From the NCBI RefSeq assembly GCF_016629525.1, contig NZ_AP024269.1, forward strand, positions 1,054,001 to 1,118,000: a stretch of 64,000 nucleotides of DNA, read 5' to 3'. This DNA comes from Kaistia sp. 32K. GTDB lineage: Bacteria; Pseudomonadota; Alphaproteobacteria; Rhizobiales; Kaistiaceae. The notes beneath the pieces were generated by a model. That model worked only from the letters and a program-made list of their open reading frames with translations. It was not told where the DNA came from and did not search any database. The position numbers and the translations under genes were made by a program. The number at the start of each line of letters is the position of its first letter. Positions within the stretch are counted from its first letter, which is position 1. This document shows, piece after piece, positions 1 through 8,933 of the stretch.

Positions 1-815
1 CAGGCCGTTTGGCGACCCATATGCGGCACCGCGTCCAGCAGCTGTTTCGTGTAGGGGTGGAAGGGCGGCGCGTAGACGTCTTCCGTCGCGCCGATCTCGC
101 AGAGCGCGCCATGCCGCAGGACGGCGACGCGGTCCGCCAGCCACCGCACCACGGCGAGATCGTGCGAAATGAAGAGGATCGCGATGCCCTGGTCGCGTTG
201 CAGCGAGCGCAGCAATTCGATGATTTCCGCCTGCACGGAGACATCGAGCGCCGACAGGATTTCGTCGCAGACGAGAACCTTCGGCTGAGCCGCCAGCGCG
301 CGCGCGATCGCCACGCGCTGGCGCTCGCCGCCCGATAGCTGGCGCGGGTAGCGCGATGCATAGTCACCGCTCAAACGCACGTCGGCGAGCAGCGCATCGA
401 CTTTCGAACGCACGGTCGCGCTATCGAGACGGTGGAAGGCCCGGATCGCCCGGCTGAGGATGAAGCCGACCGAATGCCGGGGGTTCAAGGAAGCGTCCGG
501 ATTCTGGAATACGATCTGGATGTCGCGCTTGAGATCCTGGCTTCGCCTCTCGATCGGGATGTTGATGTCCCGCCCGCCAAATCGGATCGTTCCCTTGCGG
601 GCCGTCACAAGGCCGCTGATGGCGCGGGCGATCGTCGACTTGCCGCTGCCGCTTTCACCCACCAGCGCCAGCGTCTCGCCTCTGACCAGGTCGAAGGAGA
701 TGTCGCGCACGGAGGCCGCTGGCTCGCGCCGGCCGAGCGCCGCGAGCCAGCCGCGGCCCGGATAGGCGATCTCGACGCCGCACAGGGCAAGCAGTGGTTC
801 CGCTTCTGCGCTCAT
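1..815 (-). CDS. Peptide/nickel-type ABC importer ATPase, DppF/OppF-like (C-terminus cut by window edge)
   Basis: This is the second ATPase of a family-5 ABC importer; it would energise uptake through the permease pair encoded upstream. About 271 residues are visible, read from an ATG at 815. The Walker [10 protein letters not shown] lies near residues 53-61. A Q-loop (VFQNP), the signature LSGGERQR, a Walker B with intact glutamate (VLVCDE) and an H-loop (ISHDL) follow, so it looks catalytically competent. The visible part ends just before the C-terminal oligopeptide/dipeptide region expected of the family. Its start overlaps the stop of the preceding ATPase gene by four bases (ATGA), so it is the last visible cistron of the minus-strand operon. 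Substrate is unknown. Confidence 0.9.
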   Translation of the reverse strand, partial: MSAEAEPLLALCGVEIAYPGRGWLAALGRREPAASVRDISFDLVRGETLALVGESGSGKSTIARAISGLVTARKGTIRFGGRDINIPIERRSQDLKRDIQIVFQNPDASLNPRHSVGFILSRAIRAFHRLDSATVRSKVDALLADVRLSGDYASRYPRQLSGGERQRVAIARALAAQPKVLVCDEILSALDVSVQAEIIELLRSLQRDQGIAILFISHDLAVVRWLADRVAVLRHGALCEIGATEDVYAPPFHPYTKQLLDAVPHMGRQTA

Positions 816-1798
816 GCGCTCGCTCCAAGCTCGCGCCAGCGGGAGCAGGCGACCGAATGGTCCGGCGCTACGGTCTCGAGGTGCTGGACGATCGCTGCGC
901 AGGCATCGACTGCGGAGGGGCAGCGCGGCGCGAACCGGCAGCCTTCGCCCAGCGCGTCGCGCCGCAAGATGCCTTTCAGCGCCGCGCGCCTGTCCGGCGG
1001 ACGGTCGAGGCGCGGTACCGACGCCATCAGCCCGCGCGTATAGGGGCTTCGCGCTCCGTTCAGAAGCTGTTCGCTCGTGCCGATCTCGACCAGTTCGCCC
1101 GCATACATGATGCCGACGCGGTCGCAGAGGCTGAAGAGCGCGCCGAGATCATGGCTGATGTAGAGGAGGGCCGAACCGATCCGCGTGCGCAGATCGGCGA
1201 GCAGGCGGAGGATCCGCGCCTGCGTCGTGACGTCGAGGCCGGTCGTCGGCTCGTCGAGGATGATCAGGCTGGGCTCGCAGGCGATCGCCATGGCGATGAC
1301 GACGCGCTGCTGCTGGCCGCCGCTCAACTGGTGCGGAAACCGCTCGGCGATCACGGCGGGATCCGGTAGGCCGACGGAGTCGAGAAGCTCCACGACGCGG
1401 GCCTGCACGCCGTTCGGCGGACGAATGCCATGAAAGCGCAGAACTTCCGCCACCTGGCGCCCGACCGACATCGCCGGAGAGAGGCTGGTGGTGGGGTTCT
1501 GCGGGACGAAGCCGATCTCCCTGCCGCGCAGGGCGCGCAGCTCGGAAGGCGGAAGGTCGAGAATGTTCCGGCCCGCGAAGGTTACGCGACCGGCGCGGAT
1601 ACGGCTTCCCGCGCGCAGATAGGCGAGCAGCGCGTAGCCGACGGTCGACTTGCCCGAGCCGGACTCGCCCGCGAGCCCGAGGATCTCGCCGCGCCGGATC
1701 TCGAAGCTCACGCCGGTCACCGCGTTCGACCAGCGCGACTTCGACCCGTAGTCGACGGCGAGGCCGTCCACCTGCAACAACGAACGATCCTGGGTCAC
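812..1798 (-). CDS. Peptide/nickel-type ABC importer ATPase, DppD/OppD-like
   Basis: This is the first ATPase subunit of the importer. The 328 residues carry Walker A (GESGSGKST), signature LSGGQQQR, Walker B LIILDEP and H-loop SHDL. The C-terminal cysteine-containing segment ([13 protein letters not shown]) is the oligo_HPY element typical of OppD/DppD and OppF/DppF. The length is normal for the family. The start overlaps the permease stop by four bases and the stop overlaps the next ATPase start by four bases, so the operon is tightly coupled. The family is certain; whether the cargo is a peptide, opine, glycoside or metal complex cannot be told from sequence. Confidence 0.93.
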   Translation of the reverse strand: MTQDRSLLQVDGLAVDYGSKSRWSNAVTGVSFEIRRGEILGLAGESGSGKSTVGYALLAYLRAGSRIRAGRVTFAGRNILDLPPSELRALRGREIGFVPQNPTTSLSPAMSVGRQVAEVLRFHGIRPPNGVQARVVELLDSVGLPDPAVIAERFPHQLSGGQQQRVVIAMAIACEPSLIILDEPTTGLDVTTQARILRLLADLRTRIGSALLYISHDLGALFSLCDRVGIMYAGELVEIGTSEQLLNGARSPYTRGLMASVPRLDRPPDRRAALKGILRRDALGEGCRFAPRCPSAVDACAAIVQHLETVAPDHSVACSRWRELGASA

Positions 1799-2676
1799 AC
1801 GCGTGGCCTCGAGGAGAGGCCGGTGCCGATCCGGCCGGCGATCGCGTCGGTCACCAGGTTCAGGGAGACGACGAGGATTGCCATCGCCGCGGCCGGCGCC
1901 AGCACCGGCCAGAGCGATACGCTGATGGTGCTGCGGCCCTCATTGATCATCACGCCCCATTCCGGCGTCGGCGGCGGCGCGCCGAAGCCCAGGAAGCCGA
2001 GCGCGCCGATGAAGACGATGATGAAGCCGGAGCGGACCGCGAACTCGACCAGGATCGTGCCAAGCACGTTCGGAAGCAGCTCGACGAAGACCATGGAGAA
2101 CGGCGGGACGCCGCGCGTAACGGCGGAAGTGATGTAGTCCTCCGAGACGATGGCCAGCGTCGCGGCTCGCACGACGCGGGCGATGCGCGGCACGTTGATG
2201 AACGCCACGGTGACAACCACGAGCACGGCCGTGTTTCCCGCAGCGCTCAGGATGAGCATGCCCAGAATGAGCGTCGGCACGCTGATCAGCGCATCGAGCC
2301 CGCGCATGAGCAACTGGTCGAACCATCCGCCGAGATAGGCCGCGAAGAGACCGAGGGTTGCCCCGATCGAAACGGCGAGCAGGGCGGCGGAGATCGACAT
2401 GATCAGTACCGGCCGGCTGCCGAGCACGACGCGGCTGAACACGTCGCGCCCGAGCGAGTCGGTGCCGAGAAGATGGTCGGCACCGGGCGGCGCGAGCGGC
2501 ATCCCCACCATCACGGCGGAGGGATCGTAGGGCGCCCAGAGCGGCGCGGTGAGCGCGACGACCACATAGGCGAGAACGATGAAGGCGGCGACCAGCGCCG
2601 GCGGCTCGATCGACCTGAGCTCCCGCAGCATAGTGCCGAACCAGCTCGCTCCCGATGGCAGGAATGCGCTGCTCAT
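1795..2676 (-). CDS. Peptide-type ABC importer permease, DppC-like
   Basis: This is an inner-membrane permease of the family-5 importer, 293 residues. I chose the ATG at 2676 because it overlaps the upstream permease stop as ATGA and gives the usual DppC layout: a short cytoplasmic N-terminus, a first membrane helix near residues 25-45, a periplasmic loop containing LLGTDSLGRDVFSRV, then further helices. The DppC hallmark LGTDxxGRD is present, and the C-terminal part has the ATPase-docking loop followed by GFLGFGAPPPTPEWG. It pairs with the DppB-like protein encoded just before it. Confidence 0.93.
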   Translation of the reverse strand: MSSAFLPSGASWFGTMLRELRSIEPPALVAAFIVLAYVVVALTAPLWAPYDPSAVMVGMPLAPPGADHLLGTDSLGRDVFSRVVLGSRPVLIMSISAALLAVSIGATLGLFAAYLGGWFDQLLMRGLDALISVPTLILGMLILSAAGNTAVLVVVTVAFINVPRIARVVRAATLAIVSEDYITSAVTRGVPPFSMVFVELLPNVLGTILVEFAVRSGFIIVFIGALGFLGFGAPPPTPEWGVMINEGRSTISVSLWPVLAPAAAMAILVVSLNLVTDAIAGRIGTGLSSRPRV

Positions 2677-3620
2677 CGGCGCGTCCGCAGCTTCGGGTTG
2701 AGCGCCATGATCGACACGTCCGCCAGGAGGTTGGCGAGCACGTAGACCGCGCAGAGCAGCATGACGATCGCCTGGATGACGGGCGTGTCCTTGTAGCGGA
2801 TGGAATTGACCAGCAGCCGTCCGAGCCCGTCGAAATTGAAGACGGTCTCGACGAGCACGATGCTGCCGATCAGCCAGGCGATGTTGAGCGCCAGCACATT
2901 GAGAGCCGGTCCGAGCGCGTTCGGCAGCGCGTGCCAGCCCATGATCCGCCAGTTGGGCAGCCCCTTGAGGCGCGCCAGCTGGATGTAGTCGGAATCGAGG
3001 ATCTGGATCAGGCTCTCGCGCATCAGCCGCACCGAATAGGCCGACATCGCCGCCGTCAGCGTCAGAACCGGCAGGAAAAGCATCCGGACGAGGTCGCCGA
3101 AACCCTGGGCCGTATCGAGAAGGGCGAGCGCCGGGAACAGGTTCAGCGTCACGGCGAACAGGGAGACCAGAAAGATCGCGATGACGAATTCCGGGATGCA
3201 CATGCCGAGGAGCACGAAGACCGTGAGCCCGACGTCGACGGCCGTGCCGCGATAGACGGCGGTCAAAAGCGCCAGAGCCAGACTGACCGGCACATAGAGA
3301 ACCAGCGCGAACGCGGCCAGAATGGCGGAGTTCTGGACGCGGCCCGCGACATAGTTGGCGACCGGCTGACCCGCGATCATGGAGGTGCCGAGATCGCCTC
3401 GGAGCAGGCCGCTGATCCAGGCCAGGTAGCGGGCGAGCGCCGAATGGTTGAGGCCGAACTGCTCCCGGAGCACGGCCAAGCCCTCGGTCGTCGCATCCTG
3501 GCCGAGCACGCGCTCGGCCGCGTCGCCGGGGAGCAGGTCCACCAGCCAGAAGACGAGGATCGAGACGAGCAGCAGGCTGAGCAGCGACAGCGCAGCCTGG
3601 ATCGCGATGTGACGCGTCAT
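2673..3620 (-). CDS. Peptide-type ABC importer permease, DppB-like
   Basis: This is the first permease of the importer, 315 residues, with an N-terminal membrane helix, a periplasmic segment with the family pattern ending in GDLGTSM, and five further hydrophobic stretches. The motif LLPGDAA near residue 30 and the C-terminal VETVFNFDGLGRLLVNSI are typical of DppB/OppB. It starts 16 bases after the binding-protein gene and overlaps the DppC-like gene by four bases. Nothing unusual in length or composition was seen. Confidence 0.93.
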   Translation of the reverse strand: MTRHIAIQAALSLLSLLLVSILVFWLVDLLPGDAAERVLGQDATTEGLAVLREQFGLNHSALARYLAWISGLLRGDLGTSMIAGQPVANYVAGRVQNSAILAAFALVLYVPVSLALALLTAVYRGTAVDVGLTVFVLLGMCIPEFVIAIFLVSLFAVTLNLFPALALLDTAQGFGDLVRMLFLPVLTLTAAMSAYSVRLMRESLIQILDSDYIQLARLKGLPNWRIMGWHALPNALGPALNVLALNIAWLIGSIVLVETVFNFDGLGRLLVNSIRYKDTPVIQAIVMLLCAVYVLANLLADVSIMALNPKLRTRR

Positions 3621-3636
3621 GTGCCAGCCGACATGC

Positions 3637-5190
3637 TCAGCCGCCGATCGAGATCTGCGAGAAGTCCTGGGCGTTCTTCTGGGGATGGATCTCGAAGCCG
3701 GTCAGGTCCTTGCGATGGGCGCCGACGGAATTGGCGAACATCGGCACGATCACGCCGCCATCATCGCGCAGAAGGCGCTGGGCCTTGCGATAGAGCTCGG
3801 CGCGCTTGGCCGTATCGAGCGTCTGGCGCGCTTCGGCGATCAGGCCGTCGAATTCCTCGCTCTTCCAATGCGTGTCGTTCCAGGCGGCATTCGACAGGTA
3901 AAACTGCGACAGGGCTTCGTCAGCGTTGCGCGCGCCCTTGGAGGTGCAGAGGAAGGGCACCTTGCGCCAGACATTGGCGAAATAGCCGTCGCCGGGGACC
4001 TTGTTGATCGCGACGCGTATGCCGGCCTCGGCCGCCATCGCCTGGTAGAGCGCGGCCATCTCCAGGAAGCCGGCGGTCGCCTCGGAGGTGTAGAGCTCGA
4101 CGTCGATGCCGTCGGGATGTCCGGCTTCGGCGAGCAATTGCTTGGCCTTCGCCACGTCGCGGGCCGGAGCGGGCTCGTCAAGCCCGTACTGAACCCAGGA
4201 GGCGACCGGCTGGTCGGAAGCCGGTTTCCCCAGTCCGCCGAGAACCAGATCGATCATGCGCTGGCGGTCCACGACCAGCTTCATCGCCTGACGTACCCGC
4301 ACGTCGTTGAAGGGCGGCACGTCGACCATCAGGGTCAGCGACATCACATAGGGCGACGGAACGGTCACCACGGTCAGGTTGGGCGCGGCCTGAAGCGCCT
4401 GCAGACCGACGCGCGGCACATCCCAGGAAAGGTCGATCTGCCCGGTCAGCAGCGCCGACAGGCGCGCGGACGTGTCCGCAATGGCCCGCAACTCCACCCG
4501 GTCCACCTTCGGCAGGCCCTCGCGCCAATAGGCTTCGTTCCTGACGAAGACGCTCGGCTCGCGGCCGGGAACGAATTCCTGCACCTTGAAGGGGCCGGTG
4601 CCCTGGCCGCGCGTGCGCAGTTCCTCGGCGGTCGAGCCTTCCGGCACGATGTAGGTGAACCGGTTGGCGATCAGCGAGGGGAACTCGACGACGGGGCTCT
4701 TCAGGGTGAAGCGCACCGTCTTGTCGTCGACGGCCTCGATGCCTTCGGGCGTCAGCTCGCCGAAGGTGGTGGCGACGGGCGAGGCGGTCTTCGGATCGAT
4801 CAGGCGGCGATAGGTGTAGACCACGTCGGCGGCGGTGAGCGGCTTGCCGTTGTGGAAGGAAATTCCGGGCTTCAGCTCGATCGTCCAGACATCGCCCTTC
4901 TCGTTGCTTGACCAGGATTGCGCCAGTTGCGGCTGCGGTTCGAAGTTCTTGTCGAGGATGATCAGACGCTCATAGACGAGCGAGATGCGAGCGGCATCCG
5001 CGTCGATCTTGTTGAAGGCGGGATCCATGGTGCCGGTCGGCCCGTCAGATTCTCCCGAGGCGAGGCGCAGCACGCGGGACGCCGCTGCGGAGGCATTTCC
5101 GGAACTTCCGAGAACCGCGACGCTGCCGGCTATCGCCGCCGACGACAGAAGCAGCCTGCGTCGAGAAATGCCCTTGAGAACCGGCTCCAT
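3637..5190 (-). CDS. Tat-exported family-5 substrate-binding protein of the peptide-type importer
   Basis: This is a periplasmic solute-binding protein (SBP_bac_5, DppA/OppA-like), about 517 residues, first gene of the operon. The N-terminus has a twin-arginine signal: SRRRLLL followed by a hydrophobic stretch and an Ala-X-Ala region around residue 35. I prefer the ATG at 5190 over the TTG at 5196 because a GGCGGA purine block sits seven bases before it. Family features include the segment GISFHNGKPLTAADVVYTY and the GTGPFKV loop. A 260-base non-coding stretch upstream carries a possible promoter and operator. Confidence 0.9.
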   Translation of the reverse strand: MEPVLKGISRRRLLLSSAAIAGSVAVLGSSGNASAAASRVLRLASGESDGPTGTMDPAFNKIDADAARISLVYERLIILDKNFEPQPQLAQSWSSNEKGDVWTIELKPGISFHNGKPLTAADVVYTYRRLIDPKTASPVATTFGELTPEGIEAVDDKTVRFTLKSPVVEFPSLIANRFTYIVPEGSTAEELRTRGQGTGPFKVQEFVPGREPSVFVRNEAYWREGLPKVDRVELRAIADTSARLSALLTGQIDLSWDVPRVGLQALQAAPNLTVVTVPSPYVMSLTLMVDVPPFNDVRVRQAMKLVVDRQRMIDLVLGGLGKPASDQPVASWVQYGLDEPAPARDVAKAKQLLAEAGHPDGIDVELYTSEATAGFLEMAALYQAMAAEAGIRVAINKVPGDGYFANVWRKVPFLCTSKGARNADEALSQFYLSNAAWNDTHWKSEEFDGLIAEARQTLDTAKRAELYRKAQRLLRDDGGVIVPMFANSVGAHRKDLTGFEIHPQKNAQDFSQISIGG

Positions 5191-5216
5191 GCCCAAATCC
5201 GCCCCGTTGACCCGAA

Positions 5217-5260
5217 TTGATTTTGTTCCAAATAGTCACATTCTGTTCCAGAATATGCAA
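5217..5260 (-). promoter_or_regulatory. Candidate operator/promoter of the binding-protein operon
   Basis: A perfect inverted repeat, ATTCTG-TTC-CAGAAT, lies at 5240-5254. The heptamer TGTTCCA occurs at 5224-5230 and again exactly 20 bases later at 5244-5250, about two helical turns apart. On the minus strand TTGCAT lies upstream of the palindrome, with a weak -10 (GACTAT) 17 bases further on. The palindrome therefore falls between -35 and -10, a common repressor position. The symmetry is seen; the role is inferred. Confidence 0.4.
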
Positions 5261-5450
5261 AGAATTCGGTCCCTATCCTGCGGCGCGAATTAGAATGACG
5301 TCTTCGCGAAGCGAGGAAATCGCGGCAGGGTATTCTCGAATATCGGCAGGGCATTTCATTATTTGGAAGATATCCGGGAAGCCCGGGCAAGACGGTCCCT
5401 TGGCCGCACAGCTGACGCTTAGTCGCGCTTCCGGGCGCGCGGAGGCCGAT

Positions 5451-6434
5451 CTAGAAGCCGACCACAAGTGCCCCGCCGGTCAGGCCGGCACCGGCGGCGG
5501 CCAGCAGCAGTTTCTCGTGGCGCCGGAAGGGATCGGCGTTGTGGGCGACCGACAGGGACAGGGGGATCGTCGCGGCCGACGAATTGCCATAGTCGGCGAT
5601 GGTCTTGACGATGCGTGCATCGTCGATGCCGAGCGACTTGCCGACGGCGTCGAAGATGCGGGCGTTCGCCTGATGCGGCACGAAACGGGCAATGTCCGAC
5701 GCCGAAAGGCCGGCCGCCTCCAGAGCCTCCAAGGAACAGCCGCGCATCATCTCCACTGCCCTGGCGAAGACGTCGCGGCCGTTCGCGATCGTCATGCGGG
5801 TCTCCAGGATATCGGTCTCTTCCGCGAAGGGACGGTTGCTGCCGCCGGCCGGGATCTGGATCAGGCCATAGGCGGATCCGTCAGAGGCGAAGGAAGCGCC
5901 GAGAATGCCGTGGCCGGGATCGTCGGACGGCGCCAGCACCACGGCGCCGGCGGCATCGGCGAACAGCACGGCGCTCGCCCGCTCGGTCGGATGGATCCGG
6001 CGGCTCAACAGGTTGGCGGCGATGATGATGGCCGGCTTGCCGTGCAGGCGCACGAAGCCGTCGGCGAAGCTCATGGCGTAGAGGAAGCCCGCGCAGGCGC
6101 CCGCGAGGTCGACGCCGCCGGCCCTTTCGAGGCCGAGCTTGTGCGCCACCAGCGGCGCGCTCGGCGGCAGCAGATGATCCGGCGTCGACGTGGCGAGCAG
6201 CAGCAGGCCGACGTCCCTGCGATCGATGCCGGCGGCCTTGAGCGCCATGTCGCCGGCCTCGGTCGCTAATCCGGAAAGCGTGTCGCCGGGCTCCGCCCAG
6301 AAGCGCGAGCGGATGCCGGTGCGTCGCTCGATCCAGCCAGCCTCCATCCCGAAATTGGCCTCGATCTCGGCATTTTCGACTCTGCGCGCCGGTACGTGAT
6401 GTCCGAGGCCGATGATCCGCGCCGTGCGGTTCAT
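5451..6434 (-). CDS. bioZ: BioZ, FabH-like 3-ketoacyl-ACP synthase for pimeloyl-ACP synthesis
   Basis: This is a 327-residue beta-ketoacyl-ACP synthase III family protein. The catalytic triad is visible: Cys in GACAGF (near residue 115), His in HQANARIF and Asn in [11 protein letters not shown] stand-alone FabH homologue placed directly after bioA is the signature of BioZ, known from the Mesorhizobium bio operon and shown in Agrobacterium to make a pimeloyl-ACP precursor from glutaryl-CoA. I infer that function here from position. Its start overlaps the bioA stop as ATGA, and it is the last gene of the nad-bio operon. A housekeeping FabH role is the alternative, but context argues against it. 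Confidence 0.85.
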   Translation of the reverse strand: MNRTARIIGLGHHVPARRVENAEIEANFGMEAGWIERRTGIRSRFWAEPGDTLSGLATEAGDMALKAAGIDRRDVGLLLLATSTPDHLLPPSAPLVAHKLGLERAGGVDLAGACAGFLYAMSFADGFVRLHGKPAIIIAANLLSRRIHPTERASAVLFADAAGAVVLAPSDDPGHGILGASFASDGSAYGLIQIPAGGSNRPFAEETDILETRMTIANGRDVFARAVEMMRGCSLEALEAAGLSASDIARFVPHQANARIFDAVGKSLGIDDARIVKTIADYGNSSAATIPLSLSVAHNADPFRRHEKLLLAAAGAGLTGGALVVGF

Positions 6435-7696
6435 CGCTCGTCGCCCGCGAGCCCGGCCGCCTCGTCGATGGCGTTATAGAGACGGTCGAGCTCGCCCGAT
6501 GTCACGCAATAGGGCGGCAGCACGTAGAGGACATTGCCGAGCGGCCGCATCAGCAATCCGCGCTCGAGGAAGAAGCTGCGCAGCGCTGGGCCGACCTCGG
6601 CCAGATAGCCGGCGCTGCCGACGCGGAGGTCGAGCGCGGCGATGGTGCCGGTCGTGCGGATGTTCTCGAAGCGCGGATCTCCGTCGAACCGGGCAACCCG
6701 CTCCGCCTGCATCCGCGCCAGCGCGGCCACGCGCTCCGCCACGGGCTCGTCGTTCCAGATCTCGACATTGGCGAGCGCGGCGGCGCAGGCGATCGGGTTC
6801 GCCGTGTACGAGCTCGAATGGAAGAAGGTCCTGGCCCGGTCGCTGGAATAGTGCGCGCGGAAGATCGCGTCGGTGGCAAGCGTCGCCGCGAGCGGCAGCG
6901 AACCGCCCGTCAGGCCCTTGGACGTGCACAGGATATCGGGCGCGACCCCCGCCTGCTCGCAGGCAAACAGGGTGCCGCAGCGGCCCCAGCCGGTCATCAC
7001 CTCGTCGGCGATGAGCAGCGTCCCCGAGCTCTCGGCAATGCGCTTCAGTTCGGCGAGGACCGAGGCCGGATACATCTTCATGCCGCCGGCACCGAGCACG
7101 AGCGGCTCGACGATCAGCGCGGCGACGCCGCGGTCGCGCGCCAGCCTTTCGAAGGCGTCGAGCGTTTCCTGCTCCTGGCTCGCGGCCGGGAAGGGGATGG
7201 TGTCGACCTGAAACAGCAGCGGCTCATAGGCGACGTTGAAGACGCCGCGCGCGCCGACGCTCATCGTGCCGATGGTGTCGCCGTGATAGCCGTGCTCCAT
7301 GACGACGATGCGCGACCGAGGCGCGCCGTTGTGCCGGTGAAAGCCGAGCGCCATCTTGAGCGCGACTTCGACGCTGGTAGAGCCGCTGTCGGAATAGAAG
7401 ACCCAGTCGAGGCCCGCCGGCGCCATCTCGACCAGCGCCGAAGCCAGTCGTTCGGCCGGCTCGTGGCTGAGGCCGGCGAAGATCACCTGATCGAGCGTCT
7501 CGGTCGTGTGCCGGATGGCTTCCTGGATCCTCGGGTGACGGTGGCCGTGCGTGATGACCCACCAGGACGAGATCGCGTCGAGCAGACGCTTGCCGTCCTG
7601 CGTCTCGACATAGGCGCCCTCGGTGCGCGCGATCATCGGCGGCGCCGGCTCGATGGCATGCTGGGTGAACGGATGCCAGACGGCGGAGCGGCTCAT
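6431..7696 (-). CDS. bioA: Adenosylmethionine-8-amino-7-oxononanoate aminotransferase
   Basis: BioA transfers the amino group of S-adenosylmethionine to KAPA, giving DAPA in biotin synthesis. The 421-residue class-III PLP aminotransferase starts at the ATG at 7696 (N-terminus [13 protein letters not shown], a BioA hallmark), not at the longer open frame. It shows [12 protein letters not shown], the PLP-binding DEVMTGWGR and the Schiff-base lysine in CTSKGLTGG. The start shares a base with the stop of the bioD remnant (TGATG), so it is still translationally coupled to what was bioD. The bioZ start overlaps its stop. Confidence 0.94.
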   Translation of the reverse strand: MSRSAVWHPFTQHAIEPAPPMIARTEGAYVETQDGKRLLDAISSWWVITHGHRHPRIQEAIRHTTETLDQVIFAGLSHEPAERLASALVEMAPAGLDWVFYSDSGSTSVEVALKMALGFHRHNGAPRSRIVVMEHGYHGDTIGTMSVGARGVFNVAYEPLLFQVDTIPFPAASQEQETLDAFERLARDRGVAALIVEPLVLGAGGMKMYPASVLAELKRIAESSGTLLIADEVMTGWGRCGTLFACEQAGVAPDILCTSKGLTGGSLPLAATLATDAIFRAHYSSDRARTFFHSSSYTANPIACAAALANVEIWNDEPVAERVAALARMQAERVARFDGDPRFENIRTTGTIAALDLRVGSAGYLAEVGPALRSFFLERGLLMRPLGNVLYVLPPYCVTSGELDRLYNAIDEAAGLAGDER

Positions 7697-7761
7697 CACT
7701 GGATCTCCATGAAGTCGGCCCGTGGACCGTGTGTGCCGGTCAGCACGATTGGCGCCGTCAC
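7696..7761 (-). pseudogene. bioD: bioD remnant: 21-codon in-frame internal deletion of dethiobiotin synthetase
   Basis: Between bioF and bioA lies a frame starting GTG at 7761 (overlapping the bioF stop as GTGA) and ending TGA at 7698-7696 (sharing a base with the bioA ATG). Its product begins MTAPIVLTGT, matching the start of BioD just before its P-loop (usually TGTDTGIGKT), then continues HGPRADFMEIQ. About 200 internal codons, including the whole nucleotide-binding loop and active site, are missing. Both couplings to neighbours survive, as expected for an in-frame deletion in an F-D-A-Z gene order. The N-terminal match is seen; that the tail is the original BioD C-terminus is inferred. Confidence 0.7.
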
Positions 7762-8891
7762 CGCGGGCGTTCCCATTCTTCGGCAAGAGCATCGAACAGG
7801 GCCGAGACGTCGTCCTCCCCGACATTCAGCGTCAGCGAAATGCGCAGCCTTGCCGTCCCCTCGGGCACAGTTGGCGGGCGGATACCGCGCACGTCGAACC
7901 CGCGCGACTGCAGCGCCTGCGCCAGCGCCATGGCGCGGGCATTGCCGCCCACGAGGATCGGCAGGATCTGCGAGCCGCTCGCGGGCAGGCCGAGGTCCTC
8001 GGCCCGTTTGCCGGAGAGCGCGACCAGCCCCGCCAGCCGCTCGCGGCGATCCGGCTCGTCGGCGACGATGTCGAGGGCGGTCGCCGCCGCCACCGCCATC
8101 AGAGGCGAGGGCGCGGTGGCATAGATGAAGGGCCGGCAGCGGTTGACCAGATAGTCGCAAAGGATCGCGGGCGCGGTGACCAGCGCGCCGGAGGCGCCGA
8201 GCGCCTTGCCGCAGGTATGCAGCACCACGACATTGTCGCGGCCTTCGAGGTCAAGCGCGAGGCCGCGCCCGCCCGGGCCATAGACGCCGGTGGCATGCGC
8301 CTCGTCGACGAAAAGGAGGGCGTCGTGGCGGTCCGCCACCTCGGCGAGTTCGCCGAGCGGAGCCCGGTCGCCGTCCATGCTGTAGAGGCTCTCGACCACG
8401 ATCCAAGCCTGGCCGGCGCCGCCCCGCGCGCGCCAGTCCTGGATCGCATCGTCGACGGCGTTCGCATCGTTGTGCGCGACGTCCGTCGCCTCGGCCCGGC
8501 CGGCCCGCGCTCCCTCATGCGCGCTGGCATGGATGAGCTCGTCCAGCACGACCAGATCGCCCTTCTGCGGCAGGGTCGTCAGCACCGCGAAATTGGCGAC
8601 ATAGCCGCCGCCGAAGAACAGCGCCCGCTCGGCGCCGAAGAAGCCGGCCGCCTTGGCTTCCAGCGCCTCGTGCTCGGGATCGTTGCCGCGCAGCAGCCGC
8701 GAGCCGGTCGCCCCGACCGGGGTGCCGGCCGCCAGCGCCGCCGCGACCGCCTCCGCCATGCGTGTCGATCGCGCCAGGCCAAGATAGTCGTTGGAGGCGA
8801 AATCGGCGCCGGAGCGGTCGCGGAGCGTCCGCAATCGGTCCTTGCGGGCCAGCCCGCGCAGGCTGGTCTCATAACGGTCGAGCATGGCCAT
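7758..8891 (-). CDS. bioF: 8-amino-7-oxononanoate synthase
   Basis: BioF condenses pimeloyl-ACP (or -CoA) with L-alanine to give KAPA. The 377-residue alpha-oxoamine synthase shows SNDYLGLA near the N-terminus, the PLP-binding DEAHATGVYGPGGRG and the Schiff-base lysine in HTCGKALGASGA. I take the ATG at 8891; a TTG at 8903 and an ATG at 8885 are also possible. It follows nadC by 42 bases and runs into the bioD remnant with a four-base overlap. bioB, normally first in this operon, is not upstream; nadC takes its place. Confidence 0.93.
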   Translation of the reverse strand: MAMLDRYETSLRGLARKDRLRTLRDRSGADFASNDYLGLARSTRMAEAVAAALAAGTPVGATGSRLLRGNDPEHEALEAKAAGFFGAERALFFGGGYVANFAVLTTLPQKGDLVVLDELIHASAHEGARAGRAEATDVAHNDANAVDDAIQDWRARGGAGQAWIVVESLYSMDGDRAPLGELAEVADRHDALLFVDEAHATGVYGPGGRGLALDLEGRDNVVVLHTCGKALGASGALVTAPAILCDYLVNRCRPFIYATAPSPLMAVAAATALDIVADEPDRRERLAGLVALSGKRAEDLGLPASGSQILPILVGGNARAMALAQALQSRGFDVRGIRPPTVPEGTARLRISLTLNVGEDDVSALFDALAEEWERPR

Positions 8892-8933
8892 ACTGTCTGC
8901 CAACCTGCTGGCGCGTGGATCGAAGGCTGTCTT

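Noticed and set aside
2655..4007. Plus-strand open frame opposite the first importer genes
   Set aside because: Antisense to a DppB permease and a binding protein, highly charged and without a start signal.
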